DNA from: Protaetiibacter larvae
Lineage (GTDB): Bacteria; Actinomycetota; Actinomycetes; Actinomycetales; Microbacteriaceae
Assembly: GCF_008365275.1 (NCBI RefSeq)
Contig: NZ_CP043504.1
Location: 434,001-498,000 of the forward strand
Length of the DNA: 64,000 nt
Direction: 5' to 3'
Part shown: positions 52,420 to 60,668 of the stretch, one piece after another
Numbering within the stretch: the first letter of the stretch is position 1
How the letters are laid out: the number at the start of each line of letters is the position of its first letter
Program-made: the position numbers and the translations under genes
Notes under the pieces: generated by a model
What the model was told of the DNA's origin: nothing
The model's input: the letters and a program-made list of their open reading frames with translations, nothing else
Databases searched by the model: none

Positions 52420-53418
52420 ATGAGCACACTCCAGGCAGGGCGCGGAGGCGGGGGCCTCACCTTCCGTCAGAAGCTCGCGAACTTCGACTACAAGGCCTCG
52501 CCCTATATCTACATCTCCCCGTTCTTCATCCTCTTCGCGGTGCTGGGGCTCTTCCCGATCATCTACACGGTCAACGTGTCGCTGTACAACTGGGACCTCC
52601 TCAAAGGCCAGGGCGACTTCATCGGCCTCGGCAACTACGTCACGACCCTGACCGACCCGTTCTTCTGGAACGCGTTCGGCAACACGATCAGCATCTTCCT
52701 GCTCTCCGCGATCCCCCAGCTCGTCGCCGCGACCGTCATCGCCGCCGTGCTCGACCAGGCGATCCGCGCGAGCACCTTCTGGCGGATGAGCGTGCTGCTG
52801 CCCTACATCGCCGCCCCCGTCGCGGTCGCGGTGATCTTCACCCAGATCTTCAACCAGTACGGCGGCCCCATCACGGGCATCCTCGAGGCCCTCGGGATCG
52901 AGCCGATCCGCTGGGGCTTCGACGTCTTCCCCTCGCACATCGCGATCGCCACCATGGTGAACTGGCGCTGGACCGGCTACAACGCGCTCATCCTGCTCGC
53001 CGCGATGCAGGCCATCCCGCGCGACATCTACGAATCGGCCGCCCTCGACGGCGCCGGCCGCGCACGCCGGTTCTGGTCGATCACCATCCCGATGATCCGG
53101 CCGACCATGATCTTCGTCGTCATCACCGCCACCATCGGCGGTCTGCAGATCTTCACCGAGCCGAAGCTCTTCGACGGGCAGTCCAACGGCGGCGCGAACC
53201 GCCAGTTCCAGACCATCGTGCTCTACCTCTACGAGATGGCGTTCCCGCGCCGCGACTTCGGTCGGGCCGCGGCGACCGCCTGGATCCTCTTCCTCATCAT
53301 CATCCTGATCGGCCTGCTCAACTACGCGATCTCGCGGACCATCGCCTCCCAGGACATCAAGCGCAACATCCGCGTTCCCTCGCGCAAGACCGTGCGCCCG
53401 AACGGAGGCCTCAAGTGA
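52420..53418 (+). CDS. sugar ABC transporter permease (CebF/MalF-like)
   Basis: 332 residues and six helices after a 30-residue N-terminus. The EAA loop is YESAALDGAGRARRFWSITIP. It is coupled by a GTGA overlap to the next permease. The ATP-binding subunit is not in the operon, as in Streptomyces, where MsiK serves several sugar importers. Confidence 0.92.
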   Translation: MSTLQAGRGGGGLTFRQKLANFDYKASPYIYISPFFILFAVLGLFPIIYTVNVSLYNWDLLKGQGDFIGLGNYVTTLTDPFFWNAFGNTISIFLLSAIPQLVAATVIAAVLDQAIRASTFWRMSVLLPYIAAPVAVAVIFTQIFNQYGGPITGILEALGIEPIRWGFDVFPSHIAIATMVNWRWTGYNALILLAAMQAIPRDIYESAALDGAGRARRFWSITIPMIRPTMIFVVITATIGGLQIFTEPKLFDGQSNGGANRQFQTIVLYLYEMAFPRRDFGRAAATAWILFLIIILIGLLNYAISRTIASQDIKRNIRVPSRKTVRPNGGLK

Positions 53419-54338
53419 GCACCACCATCAACCGAGCCGCCCCCTCGAGCAGCACGCACGGGATCCACCTCCCGAACCCGGAGGAGCGCGCCGCCAAGAA
53501 GCGCAAGGCGCGCTTCTACGACCGGCCCGGATGGCTCACCTACGGCCTGCTGTCGGCGTTCTTCCTCGGCGCGGTGTTCCCACTGTGGTGGTCGTTCGTC
53601 ATGGGCAGCCGTGTCGCCACCGACATCAACTCGGTCCCGCCCGTCGTGATCCCCGGCCCGAACTTCATCTCGAACGTCATCAAGGCGTTCCAGACGGTCG
53701 ACTTCACCAAGGCGCTCATCAACACCGTCATCATCTCGGGCACGATCGCCATCTCGGTCGTGTTCTTCTCGACGCTGGCCGGCTACGCCTTCGCGAAGCT
53801 CAAGTTCCGGGGCCGCAACGGCCTCATGCTCGCGGTCATCGCCACCATGGCGATTCCGACGCAGCTCGGCATCATCCCGCTGTTCATGCTCGTGTCGGAG
53901 CTCAAGCTCACCAACACGCTCGGCGCGGTCATCATCCCGGGTCTCGTGAGCGCCTTCGGGGTGTTCTTCATGCGGCAATACCTCATCGACGTGATCCCCG
54001 ACGAGCTCATCGAGGCGGCGCGCGTCGACGGCGCGTCGGCGTGGGGCACCTTCTGGAACGTCGCGGTCCCGTCGGCACGTCCGGCGATGGCGGTGCTCGG
54101 CCTGTTCATCTTCATGGCGGCCTGGACCGACTTCCTGTGGCCCCTGCTCGTGCTGGGTCCGAAGAACCCGAGCGTGCAGACCGCCCTCGCGGCGCTCAAC
54201 GCCTCGGGCGGACACACGCCCGACTACTCGATGGTGCTCGCCGGCACGATCGTGTCGATCATCCCGCTGCTGATCCTGTTCCTCTTCGCGGGCAAGCAGC
54301 TCATCGCGGGCATCATGTCCGGGGCGGTGAAGGGCTGA
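53415..54338 (+). CDS. carbohydrate ABC transporter permease (CebG/MalG-like)
   Basis: 307 residues with six helices after a charged N-terminus (EERAAKKRKARFYDRPGW). The EAA loop is IEAARVDGASAWGTFWNVAVP. The GTG start at 53415 is behind GGAGG at 53404-53408. The stop shares one base with the GH1 start (TGATG). Confidence 0.93.
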   Translation: MSTTINRAAPSSSTHGIHLPNPEERAAKKRKARFYDRPGWLTYGLLSAFFLGAVFPLWWSFVMGSRVATDINSVPPVVIPGPNFISNVIKAFQTVDFTKALINTVIISGTIAISVVFFSTLAGYAFAKLKFRGRNGLMLAVIATMAIPTQLGIIPLFMLVSELKLTNTLGAVIIPGLVSAFGVFFMRQYLIDVIPDELIEAARVDGASAWGTFWNVAVPSARPAMAVLGLFIFMAAWTDFLWPLLVLGPKNPSVQTALAALNASGGHTPDYSMVLAGTIVSIIPLLILFLFAGKQLIAGIMSGAVKG

Positions 54339-55759
54339 TGGCGCTCACGCTTCCCGACGGCTTCCAATGGCCCGCCGGGTTCATCTGGGGTGCCGCGACG
54401 GCCGCAGCCCAGATCGAGGGCGCCTCCCATGAGGACGGCAAGCTCGACTCGATCTGGGACCACTTCGCGCGCACGCCCGGCAACATCGCGCACGGCGACA
54501 CCCTCGATCCCGCCGTCGACCATTACCACCGCATGCCGCAGGACGTGCAGCTCATCACGAGCCTGGGGCTCGACTCCTACCGCTTCTCGGTGAGCTGGGC
54601 GCGCGTGAAGCCGGCCGACGGCCCGGTGAACCCGAAGGGCATCGACTTCTACAGCAGGCTCGTCGACGAACTGCTCGAGAACGACGTGCTGCCCTGGCTC
54701 ACGCTCTACCACTGGGATCTCCCCCAGGCGGTCGAGGAGACCGGAGGCTGGGCCAACCGCGACACCGCGCAGCGCTTCCTCGACTACGCGATCACGGTGC
54801 ACGAGGCGCTCGGCGACCGGGTCACCCATTGGACGACCTTCAACGAGCCGCTGTGCTCCTCGCTCATCTCCTACGCGGGCGGCGAGCACGCCCCCGGGCG
54901 GCAGGAACCGCGTGCGGGGCTCGCGGCGCTGCACCACCAGCACCTCGCGCACGGGCTCGCCGTGCGGGAGCTGCGGGAGCGGGGTGCCGAGAAGCTCGGC
55001 ATCACGCTCAACCTGACCAACGCCATCCCGAACGACCCGAGCGACCCGGTCGACGTCGACGCGGCCCGCCGCATCGACGCGCTGTGGAACCGCGCGTACC
55101 TCGAGCCGATCCTGCTCGGCGCCTACCCGACCGACTTCCTGCAGGATGTCGCCGGGCACGACTTCGGCGAGCTCGTCCACGACGGCGACCTGACGGTCAT
55201 CAACCAGCAGATCGACTTCCTCGGCGTCAACCACTACCACGACGACAACGTCTCGGGGCATCCGCTGCCCGCCGACCACCCGCAGGGGCTCCGCCCGACC
55301 GAGAAGACGACCTCCTCGTGGTTCGTCGGCTCGGAGTTCGTGACCGGACCCACCCGGCACCTGCCGCAGACCGCGATGGGCTGGGAGATCAACCCGGGCG
55401 GACTCCGCACCCTGCTCGTGCGCCTCGGCCGCGAATACCCCGAGCTGCCGCCGCTCTACATCACCGAGAACGGCTCGGCGTGGGATGACGTGATCGACGC
55501 CGACGGCGCCGTGCACGACATCCAGCGGGTCGACTTCCTCGAACGGCACCTCGAAGCGGTCGCCGAGGCGATCGACGAGGGCGCCGACGTGCGCGGCTAC
55601 TTCGCCTGGTCGCTCATGGACAACTTCGAGTGGGCGTGGGGCTACGAGAAGCGCTTCGGCATCGTCTACGTCGACTACACCACCCAGGAGCGGACCGTGA
55701 AGGACTCCGGGCACGCCTTTGCGGCCATCGCCGCCGGTGCACGGAGTGTCACGACGTAG
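54338..55759 (+). CDS. GH1 beta-glucosidase (BglC-like)
   Basis: 473 residues, a full-length GH1 TIM barrel. Substrate-binding FIWGAATAAAQIEGA, the acid/base Glu in TTFNEPLCSS (about 168), the nucleophile in LYITENGSAW (about 376) and the aglycone-site DNFEWAWGYEKRFGIVYVDY are all present. There is no signal peptide, so it cleaves imported cellobiose to glucose in the cytoplasm. It follows the permease genes with a one-base overlap. Confidence 0.95.
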   Translation: MALTLPDGFQWPAGFIWGAATAAAQIEGASHEDGKLDSIWDHFARTPGNIAHGDTLDPAVDHYHRMPQDVQLITSLGLDSYRFSVSWARVKPADGPVNPKGIDFYSRLVDELLENDVLPWLTLYHWDLPQAVEETGGWANRDTAQRFLDYAITVHEALGDRVTHWTTFNEPLCSSLISYAGGEHAPGRQEPRAGLAALHHQHLAHGLAVRELRERGAEKLGITLNLTNAIPNDPSDPVDVDAARRIDALWNRAYLEPILLGAYPTDFLQDVAGHDFGELVHDGDLTVINQQIDFLGVNHYHDDNVSGHPLPADHPQGLRPTEKTTSSWFVGSEFVTGPTRHLPQTAMGWEINPGGLRTLLVRLGREYPELPPLYITENGSAWDDVIDADGAVHDIQRVDFLERHLEAVAEAIDEGADVRGYFAWSLMDNFEWAWGYEKRFGIVYVDYTTQERTVKDSGHAFAAIAAGARSVTT

Positions 55760-55795
55760 GATGAGCGGGCCGACCCCGTCCAGGAGGATCCCCGG

Positions 55796-56812
55796 ATGAG
55801 CCCGGATCCGCAATCCAGCGCGCCGACCCTCGAGATGGTCGCCGCGGCTGCCGGTGTGTCCCGGTCCACGGTGTCGCGCGTCATCAACGACTCCCCGAAG
55901 GTGACGCCCGAGGCACTGGCGGCCGTCCGCAAGGCGATCGACGAGCTCGGCTACGTGCCGAACCGCGCCGCGCGCATCCTCGCGAGCCGCCGCACGCAGT
56001 CGATCGCCCTGGTGATCCCCGAGAACACGGCCAAGTTCTTCGCCGACCCCTACTTCGCGACCGTCGTGCAGGGCATCGCGATGTACCTCTCCGACACCGA
56101 CTACACCCTGAGCCTGCTCATCGCCTCCGAATCGGACGGCGAGAAGACCCGGCGCTACCTGCAGTCGGGCAACGTCGACGGGGCGCTCATCCTCTCCCAC
56201 CACTCGGACGACCGCTCCTACGTGCAGCTCGCCAAGTCGATCCCCGTCGTGTTCGGCGGACGCCCGATGAGCCAGGAGGGCTCGCACGCGTACTACATCG
56301 ACGTCGACAACGTCGAGGCGGCGCGTTCGGTCACCCAGAAGCTCATCGAACGCGGGCGTCGCCGCATCGCCACGATCGCCGGACCGTCCGACATGTCGGC
56401 GGGACTCGACCGCCTCCAAGGATGGCGGCAGGCGCTCGACGCGGCGGGCATCCCCACCGACCTCGTGGAGCACGGCGACTTCAGCCCCGCGGGCGGCGAG
56501 GCGGCCATGCGGCGGCTGCTCGACCGCGAGCCCGAGCTCGACGGTGTCTTCGCGGCCAGCTCGCTCATGGCATCCGGCGCGCTCAACGTGCTGCGCTCGC
56601 GCGGCAAGGCGGTGCCGCACCACCTCGGCCTCGTGACCTTCGACAACGACTACGCCGCGCAGAGCTCGAGCCCGCCGCTCACGACCGTCGAGCAGCCGAC
56701 CGTCGAGCAGGGGCGCCGGATGGTCGACGTGCTACTGCACCTCATCGACGGCGGCAACGCCTCGACCGTCACCATGATGCCGACGCGCGTGATCGAGCGC
56801 GGATCCGAGTAG
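55796..56812 (+). CDS. LacI-family regulator (CebR-like)
   Basis: 338 residues. The helix-turn-helix TLEMVAAAAGVSRSTVSRVI is followed by the hinge region PNRAARILASRRTQS, and an effector domain (SIPVVFGGRPMSQEG, IDVDNVEAARSVTQ, DGVFAASSLMASGAL). The ATG at 55796 is behind AGGAGG (55782-55787), and TAGGAT at 55757-55762 may be its own -10. It closes the cellobiose operon and should bind the TGGGAGCGCTCCCA boxes, released by cellobiose as in Streptomyces (family knowledge). Confidence 0.88.
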   Translation: MSPDPQSSAPTLEMVAAAAGVSRSTVSRVINDSPKVTPEALAAVRKAIDELGYVPNRAARILASRRTQSIALVIPENTAKFFADPYFATVVQGIAMYLSDTDYTLSLLIASESDGEKTRRYLQSGNVDGALILSHHSDDRSYVQLAKSIPVVFGGRPMSQEGSHAYYIDVDNVEAARSVTQKLIERGRRRIATIAGPSDMSAGLDRLQGWRQALDAAGIPTDLVEHGDFSPAGGEAAMRRLLDREPELDGVFAASSLMASGALNVLRSRGKAVPHHLGLVTFDNDYAAQSSSPPLTTVEQPTVEQGRRMVDVLLHLIDGGNASTVTMMPTRVIERGSE

Positions 56813-56838
56813 GCGCGCAGCGCCGAGCCGCCCGCGCA

Positions 56839-56971
56839 CTCCCATCTCAAGGAGTCGCGCAACCCGAATCAAGGAGTCGGTGTGACTTCTGTGCGCCAGT
56901 GAGGCGGATGTGGCCCCGCAGCGAGCTGACCTCCTTGAGATGGGAGGCGCGACTCCTTGAGATGGGAGGCG
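56839..56971. repeat. inverted pairs of 22-bp-period repeats
   Basis: A 22-bp perfect inverted repeat joins 56839-56860 (starts CTCCCATCTCAAGGAG) and 56947-56968 (ends TTGAGATGGGAG). Each side has a second copy at a 22-bp step: TCAAGGAGTCG at 56848 and 56870 on the left, and CTCCTTGAGATGGGAGGCG at 56931 and 56953 on the right. The four-copy symmetrical array lies between the LacI gene and the GNAT gene. Confidence 0.75.
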
Positions 56972-57018
56972 ACGGGAAGGACGTGCGGGGGGAACCAGCG
57001 GGTCGACGGCCGGCCGAG

Positions 57019-57024
57019 TAGCGT
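57019..57024 (+). promoter_or_regulatory. -10 box of the leaderless GNAT promoter
   Basis: TAGCGT, then CGAGGC, then the ATG at 57031. Confidence 0.5.
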
Positions 57025-57030
57025 CGAGGC

Positions 57031-57315
57031 ATGAGCGACAGCATCGTCGATATTCCGGAACGGAACCGTTTCGTGCTCGAGCGCGACGGTCAGGTGATCG
57101 GCAAAGCCGTGTACCGGCGGGAGCCGGGGGTGATCACCTTCGTGCACACCGAGATCGACCCGGCGATCCAGGAGCGCGGACTCGGGTCGCAGCTCGCGAA
57201 GGCCGCGCTCGACGCGGTGGCGGCCGAAGACGGAACGCGCGTCGTGGCCGAGTGCCCGTTCATCGCGCGCTACCTCGAGACGCATCCCGAGTATCAGTAC
57301 CTGCTGACTCGCTGA
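57031..57315 (+). CDS. small GNAT-like N-acetyltransferase (PF14542 type)
   Basis: 94 residues, the usual length for the minimal Acetyltransf_CG family. VITFVHTEIDP is the central strand pair, ERGLGSQLAKAALD the acetyl-CoA pyrophosphate-binding loop, and ECPFIARYLETHPEY the conserved C-terminus. Human GTSF/NATD1-type and yeast relatives exist; substrates are unknown. The end overlaps the convergent small membrane protein gene by 56 nt. Confidence 0.85.
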   Translation: MSDSIVDIPERNRFVLERDGQVIGKAVYRREPGVITFVHTEIDPAIQERGLGSQLAKAALDAVAAEDGTRVVAECPFIARYLETHPEYQYLLTR

Positions 57316-57580
57316 GCACGATCCGGATGCGCCCGGCGTCGAGTTCGGCGGGCGGGTCGCCGGGCGTCGGCGCCGGGGCGGGCAGCACGGTCTGCCGGGC
57401 GAGATCCTGCTGCGCTTCGTGACGGGTGGGATGGAACACCTCGTCCATGATCCCGAACGGACCGCCGCCCGAGCCACGGCCGCGGTCGACGCCGCGCAAC
57501 TCGATCCAGCCGCGCCACTGGGCGAGCGCGACGAGGGCGACCGCTGCGGTGGTGCAGAGCACCCAGACCCACCATGGCAT
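57260..57580 (-). CDS. small single-helix membrane protein, hypothetical
   Basis: 106 residues starting MPWWVWVLCTTAAVALV, one N-terminal helix, then a cytoplasmic or exposed tail with the conserved-looking FGIMDEVFHPTRHEAQQDL and a Pro-rich segment. The ATG at 57580 is 6 nt behind TACCCT (57587-57592), the leaderless pattern, which supports it as a gene. The final 56 nt are antisense to the GNAT gene end. Function unknown. Confidence 0.65.
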   Translation of the reverse strand: MPWWVWVLCTTAAVALVALAQWRGWIELRGVDRGRGSGGGPFGIMDEVFHPTRHEAQQDLARQTVLPAPAPTPGDPPAELDAGRIRIVLSESAGTDTRDASRGSAR

Positions 57581-57586
57581 GACGCC

Positions 57587-57592
57587 AGGGTA
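57587..57592 (-). promoter_or_regulatory. -10 box of the leaderless small membrane protein promoter
   Basis: On the minus strand TACCCT is followed by GGCGTC and the ATG at 57580. Confidence 0.45.
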
Positions 57593-57596
57593 CGTG

Positions 57597-57723
57597 GTGA
57601 TCTCGATACACCGCGCTTCGCGCGGCACTCGATCAGCGGGGGTGACGGCTTCCGCGCGGCACTCGATCAGCGGGGGTGACGGCTTCCGCGCGGCACTCGA
57701 TCAGCGGGGGGTGACGGCGCCCG
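57597..57723. repeat. palindromic element A, copy 4, with 34-bp tandem repeats
   Basis: GTGATCTCGATACACCG, a CGCGC-TT-CGCGCG inner stem and CACTCGATCAGCG form the element. Its right half is then repeated: CACTCGATCAGCG occurs at 57626, 57660 and 57694, exactly 34 bp apart, with GTGACGGCTTCCGCGCGG between copies. A degenerate last unit ends near 57723. Confidence 0.75.
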
Positions 57724-57752
57724 TACGGCTACACGATAAGCGGGATGGTCGA

Positions 57753-57797
57753 GGTGGTCGAGGAGCGCCCGCGCAGCGGACGCGTCTCGAGACCACC
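57753..57797. repeat. palindromic element B, copy 2
   Basis: Begins GGTGGTCGAGGAGCGC, inner stem CCGCG-CAG-CGG, ends GACGCGTCTCGAGACCACC. It matches copy 1 (19801-19839) in both flanks, and again lies after an A element. It precedes the end of the hmuV-like gene. Confidence 0.72.
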
Positions 57798-57805
57798 GGG
57801 CGGGG

Positions 57806-58567
57806 CTAGCGTCGCGGGATGACGAGCGGGCGCCCGTTGCGCACCAGCACCTCCACCGGGGTGCGGTACACCTCACTGACGAGCTCCTCGGTGAGCACCT
57901 CGACGGGGGTGCCGATCGCGCGCAGCCGACCGTCCTCGAGCAGCGCCACCCGGTCGGCGTAGGCGCCGGCGAGCGACAGGTCGTGCAGCACCACCACGAC
58001 CGCTCGACCCTCCGCGGCGAGCTCGCGCGCGATCCGCAGCACGTCCTCCTGGTGCCGCAGGTCGAGGGATGCCGTGGGCTCGTCGAGCAGCACGATCGGG
58101 GTGTCCTGGGCGAGCACGCGGGCGAGCGACACGCGCGCGCGTTCGCCGCCCGACAGCTCGGTGAAGCGCCGCTCCACGAGGTGCGCCACGTCGCTGCGCG
58201 CGAGGGCGTTCGCGATGACCTCCGCGTCGCGCTCCCGCTCCGCCGTCCGCGCCCAGGGGCTGCGGCCCATCTCGACGACCTCCGCGACCCGGAACGGGAA
58301 GCTGACCGCGTTGTCCTGGGTGAGCACGGCCCGGATGCGGGCGAGCTCGAGCGCCTCGTACTCGCCGGCCGGCCGATCGGCGATCACCACCCGCCCTGCG
58401 CTCGGCGACCGCTCCCCCGCGAGCGCCCCGAGCAGGGTCGACTTGCCGGCGCCGTTCGGCCCGACGAGGGCGAGCAGTTCACCCGCCGGGATCGTGAGGT
58501 CCACCTCGCGCACCACGAGCCGCCCGCCCAGTTCGACCGAGGTGCGTTCGGCGCGGATGCCCGTCAT
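57806..58567 (-). CDS. iron/heme-type ABC transporter ATPase (HmuV/FecE-like)
   Basis: 253 residues. Walker A GPNGAGKST, signature LSGGERARVSLARVL, Walker B PIVLLDEPTASLD and H-loop VVVLHDLSLAG. It is closest in layout to HmuV/BtuD-type ATPases of FecCD importers. The ATG at 58567 overlaps the permease stop (ATGA). It ends shortly before element B copy 2. Confidence 0.9.
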   Translation of the reverse strand: MTGIRAERTSVELGGRLVVREVDLTIPAGELLALVGPNGAGKSTLLGALAGERSPSAGRVVIADRPAGEYEALELARIRAVLTQDNAVSFPFRVAEVVEMGRSPWARTAERERDAEVIANALARSDVAHLVERRFTELSGGERARVSLARVLAQDTPIVLLDEPTASLDLRHQEDVLRIARELAAEGRAVVVVLHDLSLAGAYADRVALLEDGRLRAIGTPVEVLTEELVSEVYRTPVEVLVRNGRPLVIPRR

Positions 58568-59616
58568 GCCCAGCCTCCCGAGGCACGACGCTGCCGCCAC
58601 AGCAGCACGAAGAAGAACGGCCCGCCGATGAGCGAGGTGAGCAGACCGAGCGGCAGCTCACCGCCCGGAACCAGGGTGCGGGAGAGCAGATCGGCGACCA
58701 CGATGAGCAGCGCGCCCCCGAAGGCGCTCGACACGAGCAGAGCCCGGTGGGATGGCCCGAGGACCATCCGCATGAGGTGCGGCACGACGAGTCCCACGAA
58801 GGCGACGATGCCGACGAACGCGACGGCCACCCCGGTGAGCAGCGCGACGAGCACGATCGAGGCGAAGCGCAGCCGCTCGACGTCGATGCCGAGATGGCGC
58901 GCGTTGCGCTCGCCGAGCGACAGGATGTCGTAGCGCCGGCCGAGGGCGACCGCGATGACCGTGCCGATCGCGGCGACGACGAGCACGATGAGCGACTCCC
59001 GCCAGAGCGAGCCGGAGAGCGAGCCGAGCTGCCAGAACACGATCTGCTCGCGGCTCGCCGTGCCGGCGAGGAACAGCAGGAAGGCGAGCCCGGCGCCGCC
59101 GAAGGCGTTCACGGCGATGCCGGTGAGCAGCAGCGTGACCACCTCGGTTCGCCCGCCCGCGCGCGAGACGCCGTAGACGAGCAGCGTGGCGCCGAGGCCG
59201 CCCGCGAAGGCGAGCAGCGCGATCGCCCATTCGCCGTATGCGACGAGGCCGGTGACGATCGCGACCGCGGCCCCGAGGGCCGCCCCGGAGGAGACCCCGA
59301 CGACGCCGGGCTCGGCGAGCGGGTTGCCGAAGATCGCCTGCATCACGGCGCCGGCCACCGCGAGCGCTGCACCCACCGCCATCGCCATGACGATCCGCGG
59401 GAAGCGGATCACCCAGAGCGCCGCCTCGGCCGTCGGGTCGTCCGGCGCCCAGAGGTTCGGGATGCCGATCGCCCGCAGGAGCGAGCCGATCACCTCGGGG
59501 ATGCTCACCGCGAACTGGCCGACGACCGCCGAGACGAGCACCGCGGACACGAGCAGCACGGCGAGCACGATCCCGGCGAGCGTGCGACGACGGGCGAGGT
59601 GGGCCGGCGCGCTCAC
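58564..59616 (-). CDS. FecCD-family iron/heme ABC permease (HmuU-like)
   Basis: 350 residues and about 9-10 helices. Family landmarks are RFPRIVMAMAVGAALAVAG, IFGNPLAEPGVVGVSSGAAL, FVGLVVPHLMRMVLGP and the C-terminal GELPLGLLTSLIGGPFFF. It imports heme, siderophores or cobalamin. The GTG at 59616 overlaps the lplA stop (GTGA). No solute-binding protein gene accompanies the pair in this window. Confidence 0.92.
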   Translation of the reverse strand: MSAPAHLARRRTLAGIVLAVLLVSAVLVSAVVGQFAVSIPEVIGSLLRAIGIPNLWAPDDPTAEAALWVIRFPRIVMAMAVGAALAVAGAVMQAIFGNPLAEPGVVGVSSGAALGAAVAIVTGLVAYGEWAIALLAFAGGLGATLLVYGVSRAGGRTEVVTLLLTGIAVNAFGGAGLAFLLFLAGTASREQIVFWQLGSLSGSLWRESLIVLVVAAIGTVIAVALGRRYDILSLGERNARHLGIDVERLRFASIVLVALLTGVAVAFVGIVAFVGLVVPHLMRMVLGPSHRALLVSSAFGGALLIVVADLLSRTLVPGGELPLGLLTSLIGGPFFFVLLWRQRRASGGWA

Positions 59617-60662
59617 GGAACCCGGTACAGCCACTCGTCGGTTCCGAACTTCTCGGCGACGAGCTGTTCGGCGCGCGCGTACTCCGCAGGGGTGATCGCG
59701 TCGTCGTGCAAGCCGTGCAGCGCGCGGAAGGTCTCGATCATCCGGTCGATGATGGCCGCACGCGAGAGCCCGGTCTGGCTGCGCAGCGGGTCGACGCGCT
59801 TCTGCGCCGAGGTGGTGCCCTTGTCGCTGAGCTTCTCGCGGCCGATGCGCAGCACCTGCACCATCTTCTCGGCGTCGAGGTCGTACGACATCGTCGCGTG
59901 ATGCAGCACGGCTCCGTCGGCGAAGCGCTTCTGGGCGGCACCGCCGATCTTGCCGGCGGGGCTCGCGATGTCGTTGAGCGGCTGGTAGCTGGCCTCGATG
60001 CCGAGGCTGCGCAGCGCCTGCAGCACCCAGTCGTCGAGGTAGGCGTAGCTCTCGGCGAAGCTCATGCCCTGCACGAGGTCGGTCGGCACGTAGAGCGAGT
60101 AGGTGATGATGGCGCCGGCATCCATGAACATGGCGCCGCCGCCCGAGATGCGGCGGATGACGGGGAAGCCGAACCGCTCGGCCGCCTCCGGGTCGACCTC
60201 GTTCTTCACCGACTGGAAGCTGCCGATGATGACTGCCGGCTGATCCCACTCCCAGATGCGCAGGGTGGGCTTGCGGCGCCCCGCGGCGACCTCCTCGGTG
60301 AGCACCTGGTCGAGGGCGAGCTGGGTGAGCGGCGGCAGGGGGCCGGGATGCAGCAGCTGCCAGTCGTAGTCGCGCCAGGTGGTCGCGTGGTGCACGGCGC
60401 GCCGAACCGCGGTCGCGATCGACTCGGGCGAGAAGCCGAACAGCACGGCACCCTCCGGCAACGCCGCCTGAACCGCGGCCGCGATGGCCTTCGCGTCGGA
60501 TGCGGCGGGGAGTCCGGTGAGCGCCGCGTCGATGAGCGGGAGCGCGTCGTCCGGCTCGAGGAAGAAGTCGCCCGAGAGCCGCACCTCGGCGAGCCTCTCG
60601 TCGACGACGTCGAGGTCGACCACGACGAGCTTGCCGCCCGGGACCTTGTACTCGCCATGCAC
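59613..60662 (-). CDS. lplA: lipoate-protein ligase A with N-terminal accessory domain
   Basis: 349 residues. Attaches salvaged lipoate to 2-oxoacid dehydrogenase and glycine cleavage proteins. The catalytic domain has RRISGGGAMFMD and the lysine motif KIGGAAQKR. The first 90 residues (YKVPGGKLVVVDLDV, LSGDFFLEPDDAL) resemble the accessory LplB/C-terminal domain of E. coli LplA, here placed in front. The GTG at 60662 is 6 nt behind TAGGCT, leaderless. It is the first gene of the lplA-permease-ATPase operon. Confidence 0.88.
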   Translation of the reverse strand: MHGEYKVPGGKLVVVDLDVVDERLAEVRLSGDFFLEPDDALPLIDAALTGLPAASDAKAIAAAVQAALPEGAVLFGFSPESIATAVRRAVHHATTWRDYDWQLLHPGPLPPLTQLALDQVLTEEVAAGRRKPTLRIWEWDQPAVIIGSFQSVKNEVDPEAAERFGFPVIRRISGGGAMFMDAGAIITYSLYVPTDLVQGMSFAESYAYLDDWVLQALRSLGIEASYQPLNDIASPAGKIGGAAQKRFADGAVLHHATMSYDLDAEKMVQVLRIGREKLSDKGTTSAQKRVDPLRSQTGLSRAAIIDRMIETFRALHGLHDDAITPAEYARAEQLVAEKFGTDEWLYRVP

Positions 60663-60668
60663 CCGTTC

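Noticed and set aside
57626-57723. Possible CRISPR array because of regularly spaced repeats
   Set aside because: The 34-bp units are contiguous tandem copies without unique spacers, and no cas genes are near.
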